Origin: Ferrigenium straubiae
GTDB lineage: Bacteria > Pseudomonadota > Gammaproteobacteria > Burkholderiales > Gallionellaceae
Direction: 5' to 3'
Length of the DNA stretch: 64,000 nt
Assembly: GCA_019449655.1 (NCBI GenBank)
Contig: JAHQXD010000002.1
Coordinates: 322,321-386,320 of the forward strand
The notes beneath the pieces are model-generated. The model had not been told where the DNA came from and made no database searches. It saw only the letters and a program-made list of their open reading frames with translations. A program made the translations under genes and the position numbers. Positions 20,131 through 29,009 of this stretch are shown here, piece after piece (within the stretch, counting starts at the first letter, position 1; each line of letters begins with the position of its first letter).

Positions 20131-22212
20131 TCAATCAAACTTGAGGTTTGCCTTCAGCCACAGGTTGCGCCCCATTTCGTTGACGCGCGTGGTTTGTGTG
20201 AAGCCCGTCACCATCGCGCCCGCCCGGCTGATATGCTCGGCGTATACGCGGTCTGCCAGATTGTCCACGCCGGCACTGACCAGTACGCTCTTGCTGGCGC
20301 GCCAGCTGGCGTTCAGCGACAACACACCAAAGCCTGCAGTGCGGCCAATATCCTGTCCGGCGATATTGCCCTGATTGGCCACGAAGCGATCCTGTGCGGC
20401 AACCATGCGCAACAGGCCGCCGATATTACACGTACCGTTGTCATAGGCTGCGCCCAGACGTCCTTCCAGCGGTGAAATTTGCGCAAGAGCAGTGCCGTCG
20501 GTGTCGTTGCTGCCACGCACATAAGCCAGCGAGCCGTCCACCTTCCATTGCGGTGCAAATTGCCATGCCGCGCTGGCTTCGCCACCCCAAGTGGTGGCAG
20601 AAATATTGCGTGTCATCGAGACGGCATATTGGCCCATACCGCAGGAACTTGCCAATCCAACCAGCGCGTTTGCCGCAGTTGTTTTGCATGCCGACTCGAT
20701 CAGGTTGAAGTCGGTGATCTTGCTGTAGAAACCCGACAGTGAGCCGGAGATGTCGCCCTGTTTATATGTCATGCCGACATCCAGCTGGGTAGTTTTTTCC
20801 GGGCGCACTGTATTGAAGGCGCTCAACGTGGTCGCGGTGTGCTTGTAAAGCAATTCCCAGTAATCAGGAGATCTTTCCGTGTGACCCAGTCCCGCATAAA
20901 AAGTGCCGGCATTACCCAGCACATCCCGTTCATAACGGGCGAAGCCGCTCGTTAGTGTGTCGCTGCGCGCAAGGTTTGCGGTGGGATTGGCCGCTGCCGC
21001 CGCCATGCCTCTGGATACCGTGGCGCGCTTATCCTGCGCCTTCCACCAGTCGGCGCGCAGGCCGCCGACGATGCGTGCATCGTTGCCGAGTTGATGCGTA
21101 ACCTCACCGAATAAGCCATGATTCTGGAAGTTGGCATCCTCAATGCGCGCTTGCAACGTGTAATCTCCCATGTAGCCAGGGGCTGCACCCGTGCGGCCGG
21201 TATGCACATTGGATTGTGCGTCCAGGCCCAGCTTGAGTTGTGTTGCATCAGAGAAATTCAGCGTACCGGCAATCCTCCCGCCCGTAGTGGTGCGATCCGG
21301 ATTCATCGCGGCCATCATGCTGGCCGGATTGCCGCCTGCGCGCAGGCTGTAGCTATCCATGACATGGTCAATGTAGTTGCGGAAAAATTGTGCTTCCACC
21401 TTGCCCAGCAAGCCGTGATCCGGGTTCTTCCAGTCAGCCTTCAGGCCAACGTTGTCGCGTGCGAACTTTGAACCGTCCACCGTACGATCGGCATATGCCG
21501 CATGGCCATCGCTCCTGGCCATCGATAATTCGATGCGTGTGCCGTCGCTTGGGGTCAAGCCAATGGCAGCATTGGCACTCCAGCGCGAGTAGGCGGAATG
21601 AACGCTGACGCCATTGCCATCCTTGTAATCGCCAGCACGCGAATTGGTCGCTATAGCCCGTGCGTACCAGTCCGGCGAACCGCCCTGCACGTCGCCCATC
21701 AGGTCGGTGCGGCCAGAGCTGCCCGTCGTTGCGCTGCCGTCAAAACCGGCACCGGTATCGCTGCGGCGCGTAATGTTGCGTTCAAATAATACGGTGCCTG
21801 CGGAGCTGCCGGGGCCGTAAATCACCGTCTGCGGGCCTTTCAGCACCGTGATCTTGTCGTAGGAAGACGGGAATATGTAGGCAGTGGGCGGATCCATGCG
21901 CCCGCTGCAGCCGCCCAGAATCTGTTCGCCATCCAGCAGGATGTTCAGGCGCGAACCCGCCATGCCGCGAAATACTGGGTCGCCGTCTGTGCCGCCTTTG
22001 CGGATCACCGAAAAGCCGGGAATGGTCTTCAGGTAGTCCGCCCCGTCATGCGCCGGGATCGGCTGGCGCGGCTTGCGCGGGTCGGTTGTTACCACCAGCG
22101 GCTGTTCCATTGCAGGCGCAGTAACTACCACTTCCGGCAAGGTTGATTCGGCTGCAAATGCACCGGGCGTAAACGCCAGCGCGATACAGAATGTGATTTT
22201 CTTCAATTGCAT
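20131..22212 (-). CDS. TonB-dependent copper receptor (OprC/NosA type)
   Basis: A 693-aa outer-membrane receptor. A signal peptide (MQLKKITFCIALAFTPGAFA) is followed by a plug domain with the GCSGRMDPPTAYIFPSSYDK and VLKGPQTVIYGPGSSAGTVL segments, typical of TonB-dependent copper receptors. The long beta-barrel ends in LWLKANLKFD with the terminal aromatic-rich strand. The start at 22212 has AGGGAGAAG in front. It should import or bind copper (OprC/NosA are linked to copper supply for nitrous-oxide reductase), but no nos gene is nearby. The specificity is inferred from the plug motif. Confidence 0.85.
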   Translation of the reverse strand: MQLKKITFCIALAFTPGAFAAESTLPEVVVTAPAMEQPLVVTTDPRKPRQPIPAHDGADYLKTIPGFSVIRKGGTDGDPVFRGMAGSRLNILLDGEQILGGCSGRMDPPTAYIFPSSYDKITVLKGPQTVIYGPGSSAGTVLFERNITRRSDTGAGFDGSATTGSSGRTDLMGDVQGGSPDWYARAIATNSRAGDYKDGNGVSVHSAYSRWSANAAIGLTPSDGTRIELSMARSDGHAAYADRTVDGSKFARDNVGLKADWKNPDHGLLGKVEAQFFRNYIDHVMDSYSLRAGGNPASMMAAMNPDRTTTGGRIAGTLNFSDATQLKLGLDAQSNVHTGRTGAAPGYMGDYTLQARIEDANFQNHGLFGEVTHQLGNDARIVGGLRADWWKAQDKRATVSRGMAAAAANPTANLARSDTLTSGFARYERDVLGNAGTFYAGLGHTERSPDYWELLYKHTATTLSAFNTVRPEKTTQLDVGMTYKQGDISGSLSGFYSKITDFNLIESACKTTAANALVGLASSCGMGQYAVSMTRNISATTWGGEASAAWQFAPQWKVDGSLAYVRGSNDTDGTALAQISPLEGRLGAAYDNGTCNIGGLLRMVAAQDRFVANQGNIAGQDIGRTAGFGVLSLNASWRASKSVLVSAGVDNLADRVYAEHISRAGAMVTGFTQTTRVNEMGRNLWLKANLKFD

Positions 22213-22403
22213 GGTTCTTCTCCCTGAATTTTTATAGAGCCCCGCAATTTTCGGCCAAGAATTTTCTTCTGGGAATGTGGCATATTGCCGCGCGTCAAAA
22301 TGCCGCACTCCTCATGTTTGCTTGTTTTCAGCTTGGTGCGCGCAAAAAATCCGTCCCGGTGTCATAATTGCGGGAGTCAATCACTCGCATGGAGATAGAA
22401 CAA

Positions 22404-22676
22404 ATGGCAAGAATGGTGCATTGCGTGAAACTGGGCCGCGAAGCGGAGGGGCTGGATCGTCCGACTTACCCCGGCCCGCTGGGTCAGCGGATTTTCGAGA
22501 ATGTTTCCAAGGAGGCTTGGCAGGGCTGGATCAAGTTCCAGACCATGCTGGTGAACGAGAACCGTCTCAACCTTGCCGATGCGCAGGCGCGCAAGTTTCT
22601 TGCCGCGCAGATGGAGAACTACTTCTTCGGCGAAGGCACACAGATGCCGCAAGGGTACGTACCGCCCAAGAGCTGA
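22404..22676 (+). CDS. Probable Fe(2+)-trafficking / oxidative damage protection protein YggX
   Basis: A 90-aa YggX-family protein: [40 protein letters not shown] and [20 protein letters not shown] match the family over its whole length. In enterics YggX protects Fe-S clusters and is linked to labile iron. ATG 22404 follows a GGAGAT Shine-Dalgarno. The stop codon is in frame with, and 12 nt before, the ppk1 start. Confidence 0.93.
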   Translation: MARMVHCVKLGREAEGLDRPTYPGPLGQRIFENVSKEAWQGWIKFQTMLVNENRLNLADAQARKFLAAQMENYFFGEGTQMPQGYVPPKS

Positions 22677-22688
22677 TCATCCCCTGCC

Positions 22689-24779
22689 TTGGCCAAGAAA
22701 TTCGCCCCGCAGCAATTCCTTAACCGCGAGCTCGGCCAGCTTGAGTTCAACCGGCGCGTGCTGGCGCAGGCCGAAGACGCGTCCGTTCCGCTGCTGGAGC
22801 GGTTGAAGTACCTGTGCATCGTCAGCAGCAATCTCGACGAATTCTTCGAGATCCGCGTGGCGGGGCTGAAGGAGCAGATCAAGCTCGGCGGCATCGCCGT
22901 CGGAGCGGACGGCATGACCGCCAAACAGACGCTCAAGCTGGTGTGCGAACAGGCGCACCAGCTCATCGAGCGGCAATACCGGCTGTTCGATACGGACATC
23001 GTCCCCGCGCTCGCCGCGCAGGGCATCCGCTTCATGCGCCGCACCCAGTGGAACGAGGTGCAGCAGGCCTGGGTCAAGGATTTTTTCATGCGCGAGGTGA
23101 TGCCGGTGTTGACCCCGATCGGGCTCGATCCGGCGCATCCCTTCCCGCGCGTGCTCAACAAGAGCCTGAACTTCGCCGTGGAGCTGCAGGGCAAGGATGC
23201 CTTCGGCCGCAACTCGGCGCGCGCCATCGTGCAGGCGCCGCGCGTGCTGCCGCGCACCATCCTGATGCCGCCGGAGATCAGCGGCTGCGCACACGGCTTC
23301 GTGTTCCTCTCCTCGATCCTGCATGCGCATGTCGGCGAACTGTTTGCCGGCATGGAGGCGCTCGGCTGCTACCAGTTCCGCGTCACGCGCAACAGCAACC
23401 TGTTCGTGGACGAGGAGGAAATGAAGAACCTGCGCCTCAGCCTGCAGGGTGAGCTGCCACAGCGCCACTTCGGCGACGCGGTGCGCCTCGAAATCGCCGA
23501 CACTTGTTCGCCGCAGATCGCCGAATTGCTGCTCAAGGAATTCAATCTCGCGCCGGAGGACCTGTACCGCGTGCACGGGCCGGTGAACCTGGTGCGGCTC
23601 ATGGAAATCCCCAATCTGGTGGCGCGCGACGACCTGAAGTTTTCCGCATTCGCACCCGGCGTGCCGCCGGTGATCCAGAAAAAGGGTGCGGACATGTTCA
23701 AGGCGATCCGCAAAGGCGACATCCTGCTGCACCACCCCTTCCAGTCGTTCAAGCCGGTGATCGATTTCATCCAGCAGGCCGCCAGCGATCCGGGCGTGGT
23801 CGCGATCAAGCAGACCGTGTACCGCACCGGCGCGGACTCCGCACTGATGGAGGCGCTGATCGGCGCGGCGCGGCGCGGCAAGGAAGTGACGGTGGTGGTG
23901 GAGTTGATGGCGCGCTTCGACGAGGAGGCCAACATCAACTGGGCAACCCGCTTGGAAGAAGTGGGTGCGCATGTAGTGTACGGCGTGGTCGGTCACAAGA
24001 CTCATGCCAAGATGCTGATGGTGGTGCGTCGCGAGGACGGCAGGCTGCGCCGCTACGTGCATCTCGGCACCGGCAATTACCATCCGCGCACCGCGCGGCT
24101 CTATACCGACTTCGGCCTGTTCACCTGCAACGAGGAAGTTTGCGAAGACGTGAACGAGGTGTTCAGTCAGCTCACCAGCCTCGGCAAGGCGCGCAAGCTG
24201 CACCACCTGTGGCAGTCGCCGTTCTCGTTGCACAGTGAGGTGCTGCGCGCCATCCAGAACGAGACCCGCCTCGCTAGGGCGGGCAAGCGCGCCCATATCA
24301 TCGCCAAGATGAACGCACTGCTCGAACCGGAAACCATAGTCGCACTATATGAGGCCTCGCAGGCGGGCGTGAAGGTAGACCTGATCGTGCGCGGCGTGTG
24401 TGCCTTGCGCCCCGGTGTGAAAGGACTGTCGGAAAATATCCGCGTGCGTTCGCTGGTCGGGCGTTTCCTGGAGCACACGCGCATCTTCTATTTCTGCAAC
24501 GACCTGAAACACGACGTGTACCTCGCAAGCGCGGACTGGATGGACCGGAATTTTTTCCGCCGCATCGAGGTGTGCTTCCCGGTGCTCGACAAGAAGCTCA
24601 AGAAGCGCGTGATCGACGAGGGGCTGAAGGTTTACCTGCAGGATAACTGCCAGTCGTGGGACATGGATGGCGAGGGGCATTACCGGCGCAAGAAACCGCG
24701 CCGCGCGGCGCTAAAGTGCGCACAGGACAGATTGCTGGCGCAGCTCGCCAGCCCACAGGTCAAAGCGGTCCAGAATTAG
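22689..24779 (+). CDS. ppk1: Polyphosphate kinase 1
   Basis: PPK1 (696 aa) reversibly polymerises ATP gamma-phosphate into inorganic polyphosphate. Seen: FLNRELGQLEFNRRVLAQAE at the N-terminus, the phosphorylated-His region RRYVHLGTGNYHPRTARLYT (~455-475) and the second conserved His of HDVYLASADWMDRNFFRR. The start must be TTG 22689, because the yggX stop codon lies in the same frame just upstream and no ATG precedes the conserved N-terminus. No clear Shine-Dalgarno is visible, so translation may be coupled to yggX. The stop codon overlaps the stop of the convergent gene at 24776. Confidence 0.96.
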   Translation: MAKKFAPQQFLNRELGQLEFNRRVLAQAEDASVPLLERLKYLCIVSSNLDEFFEIRVAGLKEQIKLGGIAVGADGMTAKQTLKLVCEQAHQLIERQYRLFDTDIVPALAAQGIRFMRRTQWNEVQQAWVKDFFMREVMPVLTPIGLDPAHPFPRVLNKSLNFAVELQGKDAFGRNSARAIVQAPRVLPRTILMPPEISGCAHGFVFLSSILHAHVGELFAGMEALGCYQFRVTRNSNLFVDEEEMKNLRLSLQGELPQRHFGDAVRLEIADTCSPQIAELLLKEFNLAPEDLYRVHGPVNLVRLMEIPNLVARDDLKFSAFAPGVPPVIQKKGADMFKAIRKGDILLHHPFQSFKPVIDFIQQAASDPGVVAIKQTVYRTGADSALMEALIGAARRGKEVTVVVELMARFDEEANINWATRLEEVGAHVVYGVVGHKTHAKMLMVVRREDGRLRRYVHLGTGNYHPRTARLYTDFGLFTCNEEVCEDVNEVFSQLTSLGKARKLHHLWQSPFSLHSEVLRAIQNETRLARAGKRAHIIAKMNALLEPETIVALYEASQAGVKVDLIVRGVCALRPGVKGLSENIRVRSLVGRFLEHTRIFYFCNDLKHDVYLASADWMDRNFFRRIEVCFPVLDKKLKKRVIDEGLKVYLQDNCQSWDMDGEGHYRRKKPRRAALKCAQDRLLAQLASPQVKAVQN

Positions 24780-25117
24780 CCTTTGTGTTTTTTCGGGCGG
24801 CCGGTCCTGATCTTTTCCAGCCCGATCAGGGTGCGCTTCAACTGCGCCGCATTCATGGCACATAGCGCCTTCAGGCCGGCGCGCAACACTTCGCTTTTCT
24901 TCACGTGCAGCCCGGCCTTCAGGCAGGCCTCCTTGATCTCGGCGATCTTGCGGTACTCGCCCTGCGGCATGGTGAAGCTATCGCGCACCACCTTCTCCTT
25001 GTGCTCTTTCCTGGGTTTCTTCTCCGCCTCTTTTGCCGGTGCCTTCTTCAACGGTGCCTTTGTTGCAGCGGGTTTTGCCGTAGCCGTTGTGGCCTTTTTG
25101 GTTGTCCTGGTTGTCAT
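24776..25117 (-). CDS. Small basic protein with a histone H1-like N-terminus and a putative ribbon-helix-helix C-terminus
   Basis: A 113-aa protein. Residues 1-45 are a Lys/Ala/Thr/Pro-rich tail (KKATTATAKPAATKAPLKK) like bacterial histone H1 tails. Residues ~46-113 (VVRDSFTMPQGEYRKIAEIK, VKKSEVLRAGLKAL, KIRTGRPKK) look like a compact domain resembling ribbon-helix-helix DNA-binding proteins. I know similar uncharacterised proteins in Betaproteobacteria. It is convergent with ppk1 and divergent from the sixA-like gene, so it lies inside the polyphosphate cluster. DNA or polyphosphate binding through its lysines is plausible but not shown. Confidence 0.7.
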   Translation of the reverse strand: MTTRTTKKATTATAKPAATKAPLKKAPAKEAEKKPRKEHKEKVVRDSFTMPQGEYRKIAEIKEACLKAGLHVKKSEVLRAGLKALCAMNAAQLKRTLIGLEKIRTGRPKKHKG

Positions 25118-25197
25118 GTCATTCCCTTAGGGTTAAAGTGACGATAACAGTGTATACGGTATATGCTGACAACGAAAAATAATATTCGTCGGAGGCC

Positions 25198-25653
25198 ATG
25201 GTGGACCTGATTCTGTGGCGGCATGCGGAAGCGGCGGATGGCACACCCGATGACACCCGCGAACTCACCGCGAAGGGCGTCAAGCAGGCCGAGAAGGTCG
25301 CGGCCTTTTTGCATGGCCATTTACCCGAACATGCGCGCATCCTGGTCAGCCCGGCGGCCCGCGCGCAGCAGACTGCCGCGGCGCTCACCAAACGCTACAC
25401 CCTCGCGCCCACCATTGCGCCCGGCGCTTCCGCGCAGGATGTCCTGCAGGCGGCGCACTGGCCGGATGCGGGTGGCACGGTACTGGTGGTCGGGCATCAG
25501 CCGACGCTGGGCGAAGTCGCGGCGCAACTGCTGGGTTGCAACGGCTATTCGCTGAACATCAAGAAGGGCGCGCTGTGGTGGTTCAACCGGCGCGAACGCG
25601 AGGGAGCGGCGCAGACCACGTTGCGCCTGGTTATCGGGCCGGATTTATTATGA
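25198..25653 (+). CDS. SixA-like histidine phosphatase family protein
   Basis: A 151-aa phosphohistidine phosphatase-like protein. The catalytic motif is LILWRHAEAADG (RHG variant RHA) at the N-terminus, with the second His in VLVVGHQPTLGEVA (~100). SixA removes phosphate from phosphohistidine in signalling proteins. The position between ppk1 and the polyphosphate:AMP phosphotransferase gene, and 28 nt upstream of the latter, suggests a role in phosphate metabolism. ATG 25198 follows CGGAGG. Confidence 0.88.
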   Translation: MVDLILWRHAEAADGTPDDTRELTAKGVKQAEKVAAFLHGHLPEHARILVSPAARAQQTAAALTKRYTLAPTIAPGASAQDVLQAAHWPDAGGTVLVVGHQPTLGEVAAQLLGCNGYSLNIKKGALWWFNRREREGAAQTTLRLVIGPDLL

Positions 25654-25681
25654 GAATTTTTTCTGAACTTGGGAGGGCACC

Positions 25682-27178
25682 ATGTTTGAATCAGCCGAAC
25701 TCGGCCACAAGATAGACAAGGAGACCTACGACAAGGAGGTGCCGCAGCTGCGCGAGGCATTGCTCGAAGCGCAGATCGATCTGGCGAAGCTAGCGAAATT
25801 CCCGGTCATCATCCTGGTCGGCGGCGTGGATGGCGCGGGGCGCGGCGAGACCGTCAACCTGCTCAACGAATGGATGGACCCGCGCTTCATCCAGACCCAC
25901 GGTATGGGCGAGCCGTCCGACGAGGAACTCGATCGCCCGATGATGTGGCGCTTCTGGCGCGAGCTGCCGCCCAAGGGCAGGATAGGCGTGTTCCTCGGTT
26001 CCTGGTACACCTGGCCGATCCTCAACCGGGTGGCCGGGCGCACCAAGACTGCCGACCTCGACCAGAGCCTGGAGCGCGCCAGGCGTCTGGAAACGATGCT
26101 GGTGGAAGAGGGCGCGCTGATCCTTAAGTTCTGGATGCATTTGTCCAAGGAGAAGCAGGAGAAGCGCCTGAAGCTCCTCGAAAAAGACCCGAAGACCCGC
26201 TGGCGCGTCACCGAGCGTGACTGGGAACATTACAAGATGTACGAAAAGTTTCGCGTCGTGAGCGAAAGCGTGATGCGCCACACCAGCACGGCCGAAGCGC
26301 CGTGGACTATCGTCGAGGGTTACGATCCGCGCTACCGCAGCCTGACCATGGGCAAGATCATCCTGGACGCCATCCGCAAGCGCCTGGATGAGGCTGGCAA
26401 AAAGGTGACGGAGATTTCCGCGCCGCCGCCGCTCCCTTCGATCGACAAGCTGCATATCCTGAAGACGCTGGATCTCGACCAGAAGATCGACAAGAAGAAA
26501 TTTGAAACCGAGCTGGAAAAATATCAGGGCAAGCTCGCGCTGCTCACGCGCAGCGCGAAGTTCAAGGATATCACCGTTCTCGCCATGTTCGAGGGCAACG
26601 ACGCGGCCGGAAAAGGCGGCGCGATCCGCCGCATCACCGGCGCGCTGGATGCGCGCCAGTACAACATCGTCCCGATCGCTGCACCCACTGAAGAAGAGCG
26701 CGCGCAGCCCTATTTGTGGCGCTTCTGGCGGCACGTCCCGCGGCGCGGGCGGGTGACGATCTTCGACCGCTCGTGGTATGGCCGCGTGCTCGTCGAGCGC
26801 GTCGAGGGCTTCTGCTCGAAGACCGACTGGATGCGCGCCTACAGCGAGATCAACGACTTCGAGGCGCAACTGGTGCGCCACAATATCGTGGTGGTCAAGT
26901 TCTGGCTTACCATCAGCAAGGCGGAGCAGCTAAGACGCTTCAAGGAGCGCGAAAAGATCGGCTTCAAGCGCTTCAAGATCACCGAGGAGGACTGGCGCAA
27001 CCGCAAGAAATGGGAAGAATACGAGCATGCCGTGTGCGATATGGTGGACCGCACCAGCACCGAAATCGCGCCGTGGACGCTGGTCGAGGCCAACGACAAG
27101 AATTTCGCGCGCATCAAAATCCTGAAGACCATGTGCCGCCAGATCGAGGCGGCGATGAAAAAGAAAAAGGAAAAATAG
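25682..27178 (+). CDS. pap: Polyphosphate:AMP phosphotransferase (two-domain PPK2)
   Basis: A 498-aa protein with two tandem PPK2 domains. It transfers phosphate from polyphosphate to AMP (class II PPK2). The N-terminal domain (~1-230) has a degenerate Walker A (VGGVDGAGRGETVN, Lys replaced by Arg/Gly), so it is probably non-catalytic. The C-terminal domain (~265-498) has the intact FEGNDAAGKGGAIRR plus FDRSWYGRVLVERVEGFC. This fits the known two-domain enzymes. A GGGAGG-type Shine-Dalgarno precedes ATG 25682. With ppk1 it gives a make-and-use pair for polyphosphate. Confidence 0.93.
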   Translation: MFESAELGHKIDKETYDKEVPQLREALLEAQIDLAKLAKFPVIILVGGVDGAGRGETVNLLNEWMDPRFIQTHGMGEPSDEELDRPMMWRFWRELPPKGRIGVFLGSWYTWPILNRVAGRTKTADLDQSLERARRLETMLVEEGALILKFWMHLSKEKQEKRLKLLEKDPKTRWRVTERDWEHYKMYEKFRVVSESVMRHTSTAEAPWTIVEGYDPRYRSLTMGKIILDAIRKRLDEAGKKVTEISAPPPLPSIDKLHILKTLDLDQKIDKKKFETELEKYQGKLALLTRSAKFKDITVLAMFEGNDAAGKGGAIRRITGALDARQYNIVPIAAPTEEERAQPYLWRFWRHVPRRGRVTIFDRSWYGRVLVERVEGFCSKTDWMRAYSEINDFEAQLVRHNIVVVKFWLTISKAEQLRRFKEREKIGFKRFKITEEDWRNRKKWEEYEHAVCDMVDRTSTEIAPWTLVEANDKNFARIKILKTMCRQIEAAMKKKKEK

Positions 27179-27182
27179 GTTC

Positions 27183-27500
27183 CTAGTGTAGTAGGCCCAC
27201 CGGCTGTACCAGCACCCACGGTTTAACCACTACGGCCCAAACCAGCGCATCGGCCTCAAACCATTCGCGCGCCTGCTCATCGGGCACGCGCACCAGCTTT
27301 CCCGCCATGGCCCATTGCTGGATCTGTTCCACGTTGTCCTCGGACATCTGGTATGCGACTTCGACCAGGTCCAGATCGGCGGAGGCCACCAGCGCCTTGC
27401 CGCCGGCGAAGAAACGCTGCAGCTCCTTCCACGCAATCTTCGAGGTTTCCAGATTGATCTTGATGCGGGATATCTCGCCGGGATTATCCGTCGCGGTCAT
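27183..27500 (-). CDS. DUF2288 family protein
   Basis: A 105-aa protein of the uncharacterised DUF2288 family: INLETSKIAWKELQRFFAGG, VEVAYQMSEDN and the C-terminal WFEADALVWAVVVKPWVLVQ. No catalytic motif is evident. Its ATG (27500) is one base from the pyrC stop (TGAcATG on the minus strand), so it is co-transcribed and translationally coupled with pyrC. Function is unknown. Confidence 0.85.
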   Translation of the reverse strand: MTATDNPGEISRIKINLETSKIAWKELQRFFAGGKALVASADLDLVEVAYQMSEDNVEQIQQWAMAGKLVRVPDEQAREWFEADALVWAVVVKPWVLVQPVGLLH

Positions 27501-27501
27501 G

Positions 27502-28536
27502 TCAGTCGCCCAGCTTCCAGGTGATCGCTTCTCCGGCGCGTAGCGGCACGAGGCGGTGTTCGCCGAACGCAAGGCTGTCCGGCGCCTGCCAGCTTTCCTT
27601 GCGTAGCGTGATTTTGCCGGTATTGCGCGGCAGGCGGTAAAAATCTGCGCCGTAAAAGCTCGCGAAGCCTTCCAGCCGGTCCAGCGCGTTCCATTGTTCG
27701 AACGCCTCGGCGTACAGTTCGATGGCGGCATGCGCGGTATAGCAGCCGGCACAGCCGCAGGCCGTTTCCTTGGTGTGCTGTGCGTGCGGCGCGCTGTCGG
27801 TACCGAGGAAGAATTTCGGGTTGCCGCTCGTGGCTGCCTTGCCCAATGCCTCGCGATGAGTTTCGCGCTTCAGCACCGGCAGGCAGTAGTAGTGCGGGCG
27901 GATGCCGCCGGCCAGCAGCGCGTTGCGGTTGTACAGCAGGTGATGTGCGGTGATGGTCGCCGCGATGTTGCCGGGCGCATCCGTCACGAACTGCACCGCG
28001 TCCTTCGTGGTGATGTGCTCAAACACCACGCGCAGTTGCGGCAGGTCGTGCAGCAACGGTTGCATCACGCGCTCAATGAAGACCGCCTCGCGGTCGAAGA
28101 TATCCACCGCCGGGTCGGTGACTTCGCCATGCACCAGCAGCGGCATGCCGAGCCGCTGCATCTCCTCCAGCGCCGGATAAGCCTTGCGGATGTCCGTCAC
28201 GCCCGCGTCGGAGTTGGTGGTCGCTCCCGCCGGATACAGCTTGACCGCGTGCACCACGCCGCTCGACTTGGCGCGCTGGATTTCCTGTGCCGTGGTGTTG
28301 TCGGTGAGATACAGCGTCATCAGGGGCCGGAATCTCGAGCTTGGCGACAGCACGGCGAGGATGCGCGTGCGGTAAGCCTGCGCCTGCGAGGTCGTGGTGA
28401 CCGGCGGCCTGAGATTGGGCATCACGATGGCGCGGCCGAATTGCCGCATAGTATCCGGCAGTACCGACTGCATCAAGGAGTCATCGCGCAGATGCAGGTG
28501 CCAGTCGTCGGGGCGGGTGAGGGTGATCTGTTGCAT
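27502..28536 (-). CDS. pyrC: Dihydroorotase
   Basis: PyrC (344 aa) closes carbamoyl aspartate to dihydroorotate in pyrimidine synthesis. The metal-binding motif [10 protein letters not shown] is at residues ~10-19. The bridging-Lys region [10 protein letters not shown], the His ligands in LVHGEVTD and [10 protein letters not shown], and the late [11 protein letters not shown] with the catalytic Asp are all present. Length equals the class II E. coli-type enzyme. The start [19 protein letters not shown] at 28536 is preceded by CCTCAT-side purines; longer forms are not family-like. rnpB is divergent upstream. Confidence 0.97.
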   Translation of the reverse strand: MQQITLTRPDDWHLHLRDDSLMQSVLPDTMRQFGRAIVMPNLRPPVTTTSQAQAYRTRILAVLSPSSRFRPLMTLYLTDNTTAQEIQRAKSSGVVHAVKLYPAGATTNSDAGVTDIRKAYPALEEMQRLGMPLLVHGEVTDPAVDIFDREAVFIERVMQPLLHDLPQLRVVFEHITTKDAVQFVTDAPGNIAATITAHHLLYNRNALLAGGIRPHYYCLPVLKRETHREALGKAATSGNPKFFLGTDSAPHAQHTKETACGCAGCYTAHAAIELYAEAFEQWNALDRLEGFASFYGADFYRLPRNTGKITLRKESWQAPDSLAFGEHRLVPLRAGEAITWKLGD

Positions 28537-28610
28537 GAGGGTATTCCGTTTGGTCGAGTGGCGGGATTGTAATTCAAAGTCCGGGTTGACGGACTCGCCC
28601 GATGTTCCCG

Positions 28611-28619
28611 TGATAGACT
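28611..28619 (+). promoter_or_regulatory. Extended -10 promoter of rnpB
   Basis: TGATAGACT (TGN plus TAGACT) ends 7 nt before the first base of the mature RNase P RNA. A TTGACG at 28586-28591 is too far away (22 bp) to be an ideal -35, so the extended -10 probably matters. Confidence 0.5.
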
Positions 28620-28626
28620 CCGCCTC

Positions 28627-28975
28627 GAAGCTGGCCAGACAGTCGCTGCGCACCTTGTGTGCGGAGAGGAAAGTCCGGGCTCCACAGAGCGGGATGCCGG
28701 TTAACGGCCGGACGCCGTGAGGCGATGGAAAGTGCCACAGAAAATATACCGCCGATGGCTGCGCGAGCAGATCAGGCAAGGTTGAAATGGCGAGGTAAGA
28801 GCTCACCGCGCCGGTGGCAACACTGGCGGCAGGGTAAACCCCATCCGGAGCAAGACCAAATAGGCAGGCCATGACGTTGCTCGCGTCGCCTGCGGGTAGG
28901 TTGCTCGAGCGTCAGGTAACGAAACGCCTAGAGGAATGACTGTCCACGACAGAACCCGGCTTACCGGCCAGCTTC
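28627..28975 (+). ncRNA. rnpB: RNase P RNA, class A
   Basis: The catalytic RNA of RNase P, which matures tRNA 5' ends. The closing helix P1 pairs GAAGCTGGCC (28627-28636) with GGCCAGCTTC (28966-28975). Core signatures are present: GAGGAAAGTCCGGGCTCC, GGGTAAACCCCATCCGGAGC with AAGACCAAATAGG, and the 3' ACAGAACCCGGCTTA. Length (~349 nt) is normal for a bacterial A-type RNA. Confidence 0.97.
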
Positions 28976-29009
28976 ACCTTTTTGGATGATTATTTTTGGA
29001 TCAATCACG

